Shown: piece after piece, positions 38,497 to 50,600 of the stretch
Position numbering within the stretch: position 1 is the first letter of the stretch
How the letters are laid out: each line of letters opens with the position of its first letter
NCBI GenBank assembly: GCA_001414485.1
Contig: LLEY01000134.1
Span: 1 to 64,000, forward strand
DNA length: 64,000 nt
Reading direction: 5' to 3'
DNA from: Calycina herbarum
Taxonomy: Eukaryota; Ascomycota; Leotiomycetes; Helotiales; Pezizellaceae
Notes under the pieces: model-generated
Databases searched by the model: none
Told to the model about the DNA's origin: nothing
What the model saw: the letters and a program-made list of their open reading frames with translations, nothing else
Translations under genes and position numbers: made by a program

Positions 38497-38761
38497 AAAC
38501 TAAGGTAAAGAGCGAAGACAGCTCTAAACGATGCTAATATACAGGATTCTGCTAGGCGGTGAGGAGTCACGTGTCAGGTCTGAAACCAGAACTGCTATAG
38601 TCTTGAACCAGAACTGGAAAAAAACTTCACAAACAGCGAGAACAAATTTTTTGAAATTAAGCAACGAAAACCACATCTAGCAGCCCTCCTTTTAGTTAGT
38701 TGAGAAGCCTGAGCCTGTATACATTGCCTAGTATAATATAAGCATCATAGTAACACCGTGG

Positions 38762-40400
38762 CCTTAAGCGGCAGCATAGCCTAACGACATCCGCGAGCAC
38801 GCTACACACCTTAGCGACTACCTTAGGAAAGCACTTGCCTATATCGAGTCTAATAGAGACCAGCCGGTGCTAAAGCTCTTAATTAGAACTATGATCGCGT
38901 CTATAAGCGTCTTTATTACCAAATTCTAAAGTACCCTAGACGTCAGAACTATTATATAAGCTATTATAACTATCTAAAATAACCTCGAAACTACGGCAGA
39001 AACAGTATAATCTACAGCGACAAGGGTTTAACAAAACATAGTCAGATACTAATAAGCCGTTATACTTAGCTAGGAGACTAACCAAGCTGTAAAAGAAGCC
39101 GCCGAATCGAGAAGAACAACCACCGTACTTATATAAGAGACGAACGACATAGCGAAAGCAACAAATAACATTACGAAGGCTATCTAGACTACACTATCTC
39201 CTAAGGCTTTATATACGTCGGTATTAAGTAGTAATACCGTCCTACTAAATAAGCCAATTACAATCTCTATATAAACATCTTTATTTATCTAAGTACAACG
39301 TAAGATTATTATAAAGATCATAGACCTATATACTATTAAAAGTCTCTATATAAAAAACCTTAGAAACCTATAGAGCCACGTTAATCGAGCGATTAAACAG
39401 AGTAAAAACTAACATATTAAACAGATATATATTATATTAGCTAACTAATTAAAGAGCGGAGACCTTAGTATTAAAACATTAAACAAAAACGAAGTAGATA
39501 TACTAAAGTAATTCGCGAACGACTGGATTAATTAAATTAGGAGAGGTATAAACATATAACTACTTATATACAGGGTTCTTATACACGGGATTAGAACAAG
39601 CACGCTAGATATAGAGAAGTTTAATAAGATCAAAGCAGAGCTACTATATAATAACCGACCATTTATTTCAAACGCGGATATCAAATATATTAGATAGCTA
39701 TTTAGAGCTATACGTACGAAGACAGCTTTAACTATCATAGTTGAGTTTACTAGCCTAGAAGACGCGAATAAGATCATTAATAAAGGCCTTATTTAGTAAG
39801 GCGAGGTGTTTTAATACAAGAGATATAATAGGCAATGCCGACTAAAGCAATACTATAAATGCTAAAGATATAGCTACATCGGAACCTAGTGTAAAGCGAA
39901 CATAGTATATAGCTATTACGCAGAGGTACACGACTCGAAAGATTACTTAACAAAGGTTGATAAGACAGTGGCTAGGAAATACGCTATATATAAAGGAGTA
40001 TATAAGGCGTGGAATAACCGATGCCTAGTTAGGAAAGTCGAACTAGCGAAGGTAAAGGTAGTATATAACACTCGATAACTATATTATTTTATCCTAACTA
40101 TAAGACAAAAACAGATAAACAAAAGCTTTACTTTTAGTATAGTAATAGTAGAGCTAAACAGAAGTTAGAGAAGACGACCAAGCTCTACTGCCGCTAGTAT
40201 AATACCTACGGTATATTTTTCTACCCCTAGTAGACAGAGCACCAGAAGTAAGTCACCGACGAAGGGCAGAGCACTAAAAAGAATCAATATAGAGAGTATA
40301 CTAGACAGTATATAGGACGAAAATAAGGATATCGTTATAGGAAAGAGTAGTCAGAGGTTAAGAAGACTACACGTGCCTTTAAGACGAGCGCTAGAATCGA
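38762..40400 (+). pseudogene. LINE-B ORF1 with CCHC knuckle
   Basis: Ala/Thr/Ile-rich gag-like product (EAAESRRTTTVLIQETND) followed by a degenerate nucleocapsid region near 39833-39930 (CQRYSYIGTQCKA after read-through), as in Tad1-type ORF1. Many in-frame stops. Confidence 0.65.
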
Positions 40401-40419
40401 TTACAACGAACTTAATACT

Positions 40420-43400
40420 TAGCTCCTAGTTTAATATAGAGGAGTTATAAGTTATAACAAAAGCAGCCTAAAAATACTATAGTATAATATTATAAAATCA
40501 AAGAACGTAGTAATAGCCTTACTATTATAAGACCCGAAGATTTAAGAATATAATATCCTAGCTCTCTAAGAGCTATAGAGAAACTCTTTTTCTCCGACTA
40601 CTTATAACCCAATCCTATATATCTTTCAACTATGCTTCTCTAAAGATAGTAGAGAAGCACTAGCAAGGGTATGCTTCTTTATTAATAAGAAGATTAGCTT
40701 ATATAAATAGATATTCATAGAACACACCCGAGACCTAATTATACTAGAAATTACTACAACGAATAAATCTATAGATAAAACAACAAAGATTATAATATAT
40801 AATATATATAATCCTCTAAGGAGAATAGAATATAGGACGAGCTGCCTACTACAACTTTAAGTAGTACTATCAACATACTAAGGCGAAGAACAGGTTATTC
40901 TAGGAGATTTTAACCTATATTACGAACTCTAGGGCAGACTAGTAATACAAGAAAGAGACCTAGAATCCGACGATCTAATCAATATTATTAACGAATTTCA
41001 GCTTAGCAGTACTCTACTAGTAAACATAGTTACCTATAATAATAAAAACGTATAAACTTGTATCGACCTCTGTTATAGTATATAAGATCTCGTAGACAAA
41101 GTTATTATATATAGAATAGACGAGAGGATAGATTACAACTCCGACCATCTTCTAATTACAACTTATCTAGACCTTAGAATAATAAACCGACTATAGAGAG
41201 AGATACGAGACTAGTCTAACACCGACGAGAAAGAGCTCTAGAAAAGACTATCAAAAGAGCTACCTATATAACGTTCCTCTAAAACCTAGACCGTGTTAGA
41301 CAGATATATAGATAAAGTAATAACTGCTATATAATCAGCTATCAATTACGCTATACCCCTGAAAAAGTGGTCTCTAAGAGTAAGAGCGGGTTAGACGACA
41401 GAATATAAAGAGATATAAGTATAAGTTAGAAGGTTAAAACGTTAGAACAGCCGATTATATATAGAGGAGAGCTAGGAGGCCTACCGAATAGCCTATAACT
41501 AAAAGGGAAGAGTAATACGTAGATCTCTACGTTAAGGATTTAGAGAGCAGATAGAAAGCGCTATAGAAAGCCTAGAGAGTATATAGAAACTAGCAAAGTA
41601 AGCTAGAAATCGAAGCGAGATAAGAGCAGTAGTAATAACCCTAATACTCAAAGATCCTATAATATATGTTAAGTATAAAGAAGCATAAGAAAAAGTACAA
41701 CTTCTTAAGACAACCTTCTTCCCAGCCCTACTAGAACCTGATTTATAGGATATAAACGAGACTATATACTAAGATCACATTCTATTCCTAGACATTATAG
41801 AGAAAGAGGTACTTTAGACAATTACCGCGACGCCTCTAATAAAAGCCGTAGGACTAGATAGTATAATAAACCGAATCCTTCACATTACTACTACCTAAAT
41901 AGCTCTACACCTTATAAGGATATTTAACTAGAGTCTTCGCCTAGAATACTACCTAATATATTTCTAGCAGTCTACAACGATTGTCCTCCGTAAGCCTAGC
42001 AAAGACGACTATACTATACCTAAGATATATCGACCAATTACATTAATAAATACGATAGATAAGATTATAGACGCTATTATTACAAAGAGAATCAGTTACG
42101 TAACAGAGGTACACCAACTACTTCTAAGCACTTATATAGGAGGACGGAAGAGGAGATCAACAGAGCACGCTATCTATACTATTATCGAAAAGATTTATAT
42201 AGCTTAGAATTCACCTAAGCCATAGGTAGCAAGCCTTCTCCTACTCGACGTCTCAGGGGCTTTTAACAACGTTTTATACACAAGGCTGCTTTATAACCTA
42301 CGTAAGCGTAGAATAGATAAGAGAACAGTTAAATAGATAGCCAGCTTCTTAACAGACCAGAACACAACTATAACCTTTAACGTATTCAAATTAGACACCT
42401 ACCAAATAATAACAGGTATCTCTTAAGGATTACCACTCTCGCTAATACTATACCTATACTATAATACCGATCTAATCGACATCTACAATTAAGAAAACAA
42501 TACCCTTATAATAAGATATATTAATAATATCGCAATCTTACAGTAGAGAAGCTTAATAGAAGAGATATACAAAAGCCTAGAAAGGATAATAGAACAGGCT
42601 ATAATATAGGCAAAGAGATATATATTAGTATTTACTCTAAGCAAATTCTAACTCACTTACTACATAAGAAAGCAGCAAGTACTAAACATAGACATAGACT
42701 ATAAAATATAAGTAGACTAGATAGAAGTCTGCCCTTAACTAAGTTATAGATACCTAGGTATTACACTCGACATAGTATTAAACTAGAAATAATATATCTA
42801 AGATATCGGAATAAAAGTATCGAATTCTATCGGTGCACTAGCTAGTCTAGCCGGCTCTACATAGGGAATAGGAATTACCGAACTTAGAAGGATCTATTAA
42901 GCAGTAGTTATCCCATAGATAATATACAGCTGTTCTATATAGTCAGTCGTATAGGAACGCGGAGAAGGTTATACTATAGAAATAATCAATTCTCTTAAAA
43001 GACTTTAAGCAAAAGCAGCCAGAACTATAGAAGGGGCGTATAAAGCAATATCAGGTCTAGCCCTCGACGTAGAGCTCTATCTCCTCTCTATAGAATAGCA
43101 GATCTAGAAGACTAGTACTAAGACAATTGGAAGAATCCTCGCCACAGACAAGATACCAGCCCTAGAAGGGTTCCGTTCTAATAATTCAAATCAAGGGAGC
43201 TAGGTACTATATATAAGTCTACTAAGACACATTTACAGACGTTTATACCTACGCCGAGGCATATCAATCATAGAGCAAGAGACAATCCCACTATATATTA
43301 TACCACCGTAGTAGCAAGGACCAAGCATATCTATTACACTAGACGTAGAAATAGCAAAGACATAACATAAGAACTTCTTAAAGCATCCCTTAAACAGTAT

Positions 43401-44340
43401 CTTTATCTATACTAATAGAAGCGGCATAGATAATCATATAGGAGCTGCTATAATATCGCCCCTGACTAGATATATAAGGATAGTATATATAGGAAATAGC
43501 GAAACGTCAACGGTATACGCCGTAGAACTTCAAGGAATTAAGCTAGCTCTATAGATCGCAGTCTAGGACTAAGAGAGTAGGAACAAAAGAAACAAAGTAG
43601 TTATCTTCATAGATAATCAAGCAGCTATTAGGACATTTTAACACCTAGCCAGTAGATCTGGTATATATATAGCTATAGAGACAGTACCCCTGATAGACAA
43701 GCTATAGAAGGACTATAAAACCCAGGTTAAGATAAGATAGATACCAGCTTATACAAGCATCTAGGGAAATAAAGCAGTAGATAAGGCAGCCAAGATTACA
43801 GCAAAATCACAACTAGAGAGGAATCAGAGAAACCCAAACGTCGCTTAACCTAAGACTTACCACCTATAAGCAACTCTAAAGACGTGGATTATAAGGCAGA
43901 CAAGAGCCGAGTAGGCATATAAGTAGGATCTGGAACCAAGAGGGAGAACTATATACAAATATACTCAGAAGCTAACACACAAGATCCTACGTCTTCACCG
44001 GAGACTAAAGAAGTGGCAAAGCTCTCTACTAATCTAGATACGTACAGAAAAGATCGGATTAAAAGATTTCCTCTAGAAGAGAAAGGTACCTAGGTATAAC
44101 GATCCAAGATGTAAATGCGGAGAGGGACGACAAACTATAGGACATATTATATTAAGATGTCGAAAATTCAAAGACCTACAACTGAGGGAATTTAGAGGGA
44201 GGAGGTGGTTAGACCTAAAGGCAATCTTAAACGAGTCAAAAACAGCTACAAAGGTAATAAGATTTATAGAACAGACGTAACTCCTTAGGCAATTTAGGAG
44301 TTGTAGTATAGTATAGAAAGACGAAGCAGAACGCTAGGGG
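40420..44340 (+). pseudogene. LINE-B ORF2: endonuclease, reverse transcriptase, RNase H
   Basis: Endonuclease motifs GDFN (40903-40914) and SDH (41140-41148). Reverse transcriptase blocks include RPITLINTIDKI, LLLDVSGAFNNV and ISQGLPLS; the YxDD box reads YINN (42517-42528), both Asp changed to Asn by G-to-A. RNase H starts IYTNRSGI (about 43402-43425), from an expected TDGS. A Cys-rich end (CKCGEGRQTIGHIILRC) closes the ORF. The enzyme is dead twice over. Confidence 0.8.
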
Positions 44341-44510
44341 GAGACTGAAGGTATAAGGACATGAGATAGCTAGCAGAAGCGGCAGCTAAGGAACCTAATA
44401 TACTCTAAAAAGATCAAGCAAAGCACTTCTTTTATACTATGTATATAGTTGTAGATAGAAGCCAGACCGTCCAGTGGAGGAGGCTGCTGGTCACTGTATA
44501 GTGATGAAGT

Positions 44511-44598
44511 GAAGTACGCTTGCCAAATGCGGTAAGCGTACTTCGGCAGCTGCGCCGAAGCTGGACCACTCCGGCATAGCCGCCCTACGGCGGGCGGC
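44511..44598 (+). other. Stacked hairpins at LINE-B 3' end
   Basis: Three GC-rich stems: 44511-44524 with 44531-44544 (loop aaatgc, one G-T pair), 44541-44547 with 44554-44560, and 44579-44585 with 44592-44598. The first two share bases, so they are alternatives. They lie just before the (aatc)n tail, where a LINE reverse transcriptase would bind its RNA. They have escaped RIP, perhaps because they hold few CpA sites. Confidence 0.55.
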
Positions 44599-44811
44599 TG
44601 GAACCGAGTATGAATAAATCAATCAATCAATCAATTGAACCAGAACTGTCACATTTCCCCCTCTTCAGTAGAGCTCGCCCTCGAGCTCTGAGCTCTAGAA
44701 ACCAGTGTGCTTGTCCATCCACATATCTGCCAGTCTAAGCCTACACCCTTGCTCTTCCTTCTACCAAGGCAGCCGTGAGATGCCAGCTCTGTGAGAGCAG
44801 TAAGGTGCTAG

Positions 44812-45189
44812 CTATACGCCGAGTTGCCTAAAACACTCTGTGTTCCCCCTCTGACACTGATCTATATGATCCGCTAAGCGACCAGCGTGTACTCCTACGA
44901 TTTTGTCGATTGCTGAAGTGTAGGCTTTAAGAGCTTTCGTAATATCAGGAGGAGGAGGAGGAGGCTTCGAGAGTTGTTGGAAAACAATGCGGGCAAAAGC
45001 AAGGAGGTCTGCTTGAAATGCTTCTCTTGTCGGGGCGTAGGGCTCCTTCTTATCGGCAGGAGGCTTGGATTGACTAATAACGAGCTGGATAAGCTGTCTT
45101 GTTGAAACGTCGATTGAGCGAGCGTATTGATGTTTCTTTTCGACAAGAGAGCTAAAGTTATATGCCCAGCGTACGATATCAGAGTCCAT
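44812..45189 (-). CDS. Unit U protein, 125 aa, unknown function
   Basis: ATG follows attccgaca and opens MDSDIVRWAYNFSSLVEKK; the frame has normal codon use and no RIP stops. It is mostly helical, with a six-proline run after QQLSK near residues 84-89 and a second helical segment (ITKALKAYTSAIDKIVG). No catalytic motif, signal peptide or membrane segment is visible, and I do not recognise a family. It could be a gag-like remnant or a captured host gene. About 380 bp of 5' leader precedes it within U, including a ~30-bp repeated ccgcagacgccagaagga motif (45240-45300). Confidence 0.5.
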   Translation of the reverse strand: MDSDIVRWAYNFSSLVEKKHQYARSIDVSTRQLIQLVISQSKPPADKKEPYAPTREAFQADLLAFARIVFQQLSKPPPPPPDITKALKAYTSAIDKIVGVHAGRLADHIDQCQRGNTECFRQLGV

Positions 45190-45568
45190 TGTCGGAATTC
45201 AGCAGTTAGATGCTAGCTATTAGAAGAGAGAGGGGGGGGTCCGCAGACGCCAGAAGGAGGGGATCCGCAGACGCCAGAAGGAAGGGATCCGAAGATGCCA
45301 GAGGGGGGTCTTGAGCTTGGTGTCGATTCGAGGGTCGCTGGCGAGGGGTCTGAAAGCCGTTTGAAGGGGTTCGATGCCGTAGAGGGGACCGAAGCCGTGG
45401 AGTCGTAGAGCGTATACGTAGGTATCTAAGAGCCGTTCAAAGTAAAGGGGATCGTAGAGTCGGCGGCAGGGAGGCTAGAATAGAGCTGAGGTCAAGAGCC
45501 TAATATATTTTAAATCCTTCACAGGATAAGAAGAGTGACCTTAGTTTAATGTAACAGCAAGGCAGGAA

Positions 45569-45607
45569 TAGAGTAGAGAAGTAGTCTATTCGTGGTTGTT
45601 AACGCGA
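45569..45607. repeat. 39-bp direct repeat flanking unit U, right copy
   Basis: Identical to 38458-38496. On the minus strand gypsy-4 reverse transcriptase coding (DKLPPHR) ends exactly at its outer edge. Confidence 0.85.
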
Positions 45608-46566
45608 TGAGGGGGAAGTTTATCCGAGGCTGCTTTTGAGAACACATCCTAGAACAACGAGTAATATTGAGGGAGTCGGGACTGTATCAGGTCCGTAGTC
45701 TCAGCGTCATCTAAGGGCAGAGCTGATCTTTCGTCGATAATCCGATCCAATTCGTAGATGCTTGTTATAAAGAACTCGGTATTAGGTCGCTTTATATTAA
45801 AATGTAAAGCATTCGCACTTATTTTACTAATAAAAGAGTGTAGGGTCCGATCTGTCTAAGCTATACCAGCAGGTCGGAGGGTATTCAGAGCAGAGTCAGA
45901 GGGGCAGATGTCGGGAGTCAATGTCGTAGATAATAGTAATAACTTAGCTAAGAGCTCACTATTCCTTCGCTTTTCATCTTAATAGAGGGCGTAATCTCTT
46001 TAGTTTACATCTAACTATGTATTTAAATAAGACTTCTAGTTCTAGCTAGAAGTTAGAGAAAGTAAGATTTCCTTTCCGAAGTAAGGAGTTAGTAAGGTTT
46101 TAGCTAGCTAAATAAGTTAATTCCTAGCAGGGCTAAGGAGAATATTAAAATGTTTTAACTATTTGTTTCTAATAATTAGGTCTTGTTATCTAAGGTCTAG
46201 GATAATAAAGAGGCAGTTTTAGATACGACGTCGATCTAGGTTTAGATATAGTCGTATAAACTATATTACTTTACTCTTAATACTACTATCGTATCTACGA
46301 ATAGGCACCGAGTAGGGTAGTTTTCGAATCTATATACCTAATGATTAGGATAGCTATAGAGCTAGGGGTCGATTTAAGAACAGGAATCTATTCGCTTCTA
46401 TATCTATTAAGGCTCGAGTTTTAACGCTATATCTATATATACTAAGTGTTATATTTATAAGGAATTGGTTTCCTTCTATAAGTCTAGAAAGGTTAAGATT
46501 CGATAGATCATATTTACGTAGGCCTAGGAAGGAGTCTTCACCTAGGCTGCCTCGTTTTCCCTCTAA
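45608..46566 (-). pseudogene. gypsy-4 protease and reverse transcriptase start
   Basis: Minus translation gives NITLSIYRYSVKTRALIDIE (aspartic protease; DTGA expected) at about 46390-46450, then the linker, and near the left edge ELDRIIDERSALPLDDAE and DVFSKAASDKLPPHR, the standard entry to Ty3/gypsy reverse transcriptase. Then it stops at unit U. Confidence 0.75.
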
Positions 46567-46999
46567 TATAACGAAACTCAAACGAACTAAACAAAGATGA
46601 CTAAGTCTCGAAGGTTGGTATATAAGTAAGAAGTATAGATGCGCCGAGTTGTTTACTTAGAAGTGAACTCGTTACTTATATTAAAGATATTAAATAAGAT
46701 AATAAGATTAATAACTAAAGTTGAGTACGAAGCTCTTATCTAGATAGTAGATATACTAGTATATATAGAACCTCCGTTTCCTCTAGGTAGCTAACTCGCT
46801 TATCAAGCTGGCGATCTAACGAGCTGGTTTGCCTAGCGATCTAGTAGTCCCTTTTATTATATGATTATTATAATAGAATCCTTAGATTGCTTAACTAACC
46901 TAACCGATCCCTATCTATTATAAGAGTATTCCGATAATACTTAACCTGTTAGGACGCTGCCTAGTCTTCACTTATCACGTGTGTACGTGATTTGTAATA
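46567..46999 (-). repeat. gypsy-3 left LTR (433 bp)
   Basis: Outer end tataacgaaactcaaacg is nearly intact; the inner end gtgatttgtaata is RIP-altered. Confidence 0.88.
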
Positions 47000-47428
47000 C
47001 TATCCCCTTCTTAGCTTAGCGTGTTCCTACGCTTAAGTATAACCTAAGAAATATCGTTAGAAGGCTAGTAGCTTTCTTCTCTTTTTACTATACTACCCGA
47101 TCGTTTAACGAAACATACTAAGTATATTACCCTTAGAAAAGAAATCAACTTATTTAAAATAAAAATAACACCTTATACTCGATATTTAAAAGCTGGTTTT
47201 ATAAATGAATGTATTACCTCTTAGGATAAAAGTCTAAATCGTTATAGTCGTTGTATAAAGAATAGTAAGACTTACAACGTTCGTAAGGTAAACTATATAC
47301 TAACTATTTAAGATTAGGAGTCTGTAGATGCTTAGATCTAACGACTAGAGAACGAGGTCGATGAGGCTATAGTAAAAGTCTTCTAGGTTAATAAGTAGAA
47401 GAAGCTGCTTTATACCTAGAAGTAGAGA

Positions 47429-47641
47429 ATGATAGTAGCTAGTCTTAACTCTCTTAAGGAGCTAGATGCTGCTAAAGAATTAGAAAGAAAGGAAAAGGAG
47501 AAGAAGGAAGAAAAGAAGCAGATAGAAGAAGAGGCTGCTAGGCTGGCCGCCCTTCCTACGCCCGACGTTTCTAACCCTGCCCTCGCCTTAGGCCTTAACC
47601 TAGCCTTTCTTAAGTCTTTTCCTACTAACTACACGATATAG
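47429..47641 (+). CDS. Antisense coiled-coil ORF of gypsy-3 (C-terminal part open)
   Basis: 70 codons are open on the strand opposite to gag-pol, between the end of pol and the LTR. A Lys/Glu coiled coil (ELERKEKEKKEEKKQIEEE) is followed by AARLAALPTPDVSNPALALG and a stop. The same frame extends upstream to about 47160 with RIP stops and shows CIKNSKTYNV-like cysteine spacing. Homologues exist on the antisense strand of gypsy-2 (34.8-35.3 kb) and gypsy-1 (about 16.3-16.8 kb). Role unknown. Confidence 0.55.
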   Translation: MIVASLNSLKELDAAKELERKEKEKKEEKKQIEEEAARLAALPTPDVSNPALALGLNLAFLKSFPTNYTI

Positions 47642-50600
47642 GCAGACTTAGGTTTCGACGGTAGAACTCCTAAAGTTCCTCTAAGTACTAGCTGATGTTT
47701 TTTCTAGGTTCCTAAGTATTTTCTAAATGTAGGTAATCTAACTATTTTATTAAATACTTAACCTATCTTCTAATAAGTCTATAGTTAAGAATCCTCTTAA
47801 CTTTATACTCGGCGTTTAAGTTTACCGGTTAAATTTCTATAAGTAGGGCTGGTAGTGCTTCTAGTAGTGCTAGTTTAAGTAAGGATATATAGAATACTAG
47901 GTGGATATTCATTATTCTTAGTAGCGCTAATTCATAATTTAAAGGTCCTTTAACGTGTTTAATTTTAAATAGTCTAAGTTTTTTATAATCTAATTTATTA
48001 CTTAGTCTTTTTATGTTAATGTTTTTTCGTACTAAGTAGACTTTATCTCTCTCTTTTAGCGTTAGCTCCTAACTACGTCGTTTGTTATAGTAGTATGTAT
48101 TTCTTTCAGCTATAAATTGTAAATCCTCTATAAGTTCCTTATATAGCTCTTTAATTTTTAAGACGTGAATACGAGTAAGCTGGTTATCGATGGTTGTAGA
48201 CAGCGGTTCTTAATACGCTGATAATTTATACCTAAAATTAGTATAGAATAGCGTAATAAGTGTTATTTCTGTTATTAAACTATTATAGGCAAACTATACT
48301 AAGGGCAGCAGTTCTACCTAGTTGTCTTACTAGTAGTTTATATAATAACAAAGGTATGTTTTAACTACTTGATTTATTCGTTTGTTTCCTCTATTTGTTT
48401 AAGAGTAGAAAGCTATAGAGAGCTTCCTTTTTACACCTAATTGTTTTATAAGAGCGATTTAAAATTTTAAGGTAAAGAGCTTATCTCTATCTAAGAGTAT
48501 CTCTTCTAGTAGTCTATATCTTAAGACTACTTCTCTAAGGAATGTAAATACTAATTCCTTAGCTATACTTAACTCTATATATGTTATAAGAATTATATAC
48601 TTTATAAGTTGTTCTATAATAACTAGGATTATATTATATTTAACTCTTATTATTAGGTCTTTAGATTTTAGTAATTTAATAATAAAATCTATAGATATTG
48701 ATTTCTAAGATACTTATAGTATTAGAGTAGTATTTATTTATTTATAAGGTATATAGTAGGAAGCCTTATTCCTAGTATAAGTATTATATTCTACTATTAC
48801 TTCCTTAACTATCGTAGATAATCGATTAATATAGTAGTATTGTCTTATCCTCTAGAGGGTTCTGCGAATTCCTTGGTATCCGTAAGCGAGCGTAGTATAG
48901 TATTCTTATATAAATTCCTTTATATATAAGCTAAGAATCTATAGTTTCTCTTTTATATACTAATTATAACCTTTATATATATTTTGAATTTTGTTTATCT
49001 AGATGTTATTTATTACTACTATCTTATATATAGTAGGTACTAAGTCTCTATTCTTAAGAGTTTTTAAGATTATAATCTTCTTATACTCCTTGTTTCTCTT
49101 ATATCTAGGTTTCTAGCTAAGAGTATTAGCTCGAGTATTTAACGTTCCTTTTATATATTAAATAATAATGTTAAATCCTTCTAATATCTCTAACTATCTA
49201 GCTAATTGTCTAGTTATAAGTTCCTTAGTTGTTGTAAACGTTTTAAGGTTCTTATAGTTAGATAAAACTATAACTAGGTATTTTACTAACTATAAATAAA
49301 TTCTTTAGTGTTTTAAAGCTAATACTATAGTAAGTAATTCCTTGTTAAAGATGCTATAGTTTTGTTATACTAGGTTAAATGTCTTAGAATAATATGTAAT
49401 AGGTATAAGTTTTCTCTTATTATTTAGCTATAAGTAAACTGTATCTACTGCTATATCTGAGGCGTCTATTTCGATTATACTAGGTTTATCTACGTTGAAA
49501 TCGTATAGAATAGGTTTTTCTATAAACTTTGCTTTAATTTTTTAAAAAGCTTCCTCTACCTATTTATTCTATATAAACTTAATAGCTTTCTTAACTAGTT
49601 CTAACATTAGTTTAACAATCTTTATATAGTCTTGTATAAATAGACGGCAAAAGTTTATAAATCTAAGGAAGGACTATACGTCTTTTATATTCTCTAGTAA
49701 CTTCTAGTTTAAGATATTCTAGATCTTTATTAGATCTATTTCTATTTTTCCTAAGTTAAATACCTATCCTAGGAAAAGTGTCTAAGTTACTTTAAACTCG
49801 TATTTTAAGAGTTTTAACTAAGAGTTTACTTTTGTAAGTTGTTGTAAAACTTCTCTTATATATCTCTTATATTCTTCTTCTTTTTCTAAGAAGATTAGGA
49901 TATTATCTAGGTAATAAATTATTATTACTCTTAGAAGATCTCTTAAAATGTTATTATTTTATCTCTAACATATAGCTAGTATATTATAAAGTCTAAATAG
50001 TATAACTATATACTTATAAAAGCTCGATAGTAAGGTAAATACTATCTTCTATTCGTCTCTAACTTTTATTCTTATAAGTCTGTAGGCGTTTTGTTAATCT
50101 AGTTTTATAAATCGTACTACCTTGTCTAACTTATCTTATAAGTATTAGCTAGGTAGTAGTAGATAAGCGTTCTTAATTATAGTATAATTTACTTCTTAAT
50201 AATTAATATATACTCTCTTATCTAGGTCGTCTTTCTTCTTAATAATAAGTATATTTAAGGTAATTAGTAACTTAGATCTTCTAATATATCTCTTCTTAAT
50301 ACCTTCTTTTATATAACTTTCTATTCTCTATAAGCTTTTCTAGTTATATAACCGAAGCTTCTACTTTAAGAGGTAATAACCCTCTTTTAATTTAATCTTA
50401 TAATCTTATAGGCGATGTTTTAGCAAAGCTTATAAGTCTTCTAGGTTTTCGAACAAAGCTTTAAATTCTCTGTACTATATAGGTATTTCGTTATTAGCTT
50501 TCTTACTAACCTGTGAAGGACCTTGGGTAAGGTATTCTAGTACTTTAGAAGAGGTAGTACTAACCTTGTTCTAGCCTTGAAGTTATAAATACGATCCTTT

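Larger units (their letters stand above)
38617..44634 (+). mobile_element. LINE-B: full-length Tad1-like LINE, RIP-mutated
   Basis: 6.0 kb bounded by a 14-bp duplication ttgaaccagaactg (38603-38616, 44635-44648) and ending in an (aatc)n tail (44612-44634). It carries ORF1, endonuclease, reverse transcriptase and RNase H in order, with many Gln-to-stop and Asp-to-Asn changes of RIP type. It is the innermost element, lying in U, in gypsy-4, in LINE-A, in the PKS. Confidence 0.92.
38497..45568 (-). mobile_element. Unit U: unclassified ~1-kb insert carrying one ORF (interrupted by LINE-B)
   Basis: Without LINE-B, U is 38497-38616 plus 44649-45568, about 1.04 kb. It is flanked by the 39-bp direct repeat. 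Near its ends is an inverted 10-mer (aaactaaggt at 38497, accttagttt at 45538-45547). It encodes one 125-aa protein on the minus strand. A purine tract followed by tgtgacag (complement of 44640-44660) looks like an LTR start, but no second LTR is present. Composition is normal and not RIP-mutated. I cannot assign it to a class: solo/truncated LTR element, captured gene or novel short retroposon are all possible. Confidence 0.5.

Noticed and set aside
44610..44634. (aatc)n run as an ordinary microsatellite
   Set aside because: It ends exactly at the 14-bp target duplication, so it is the LINE-B tail.
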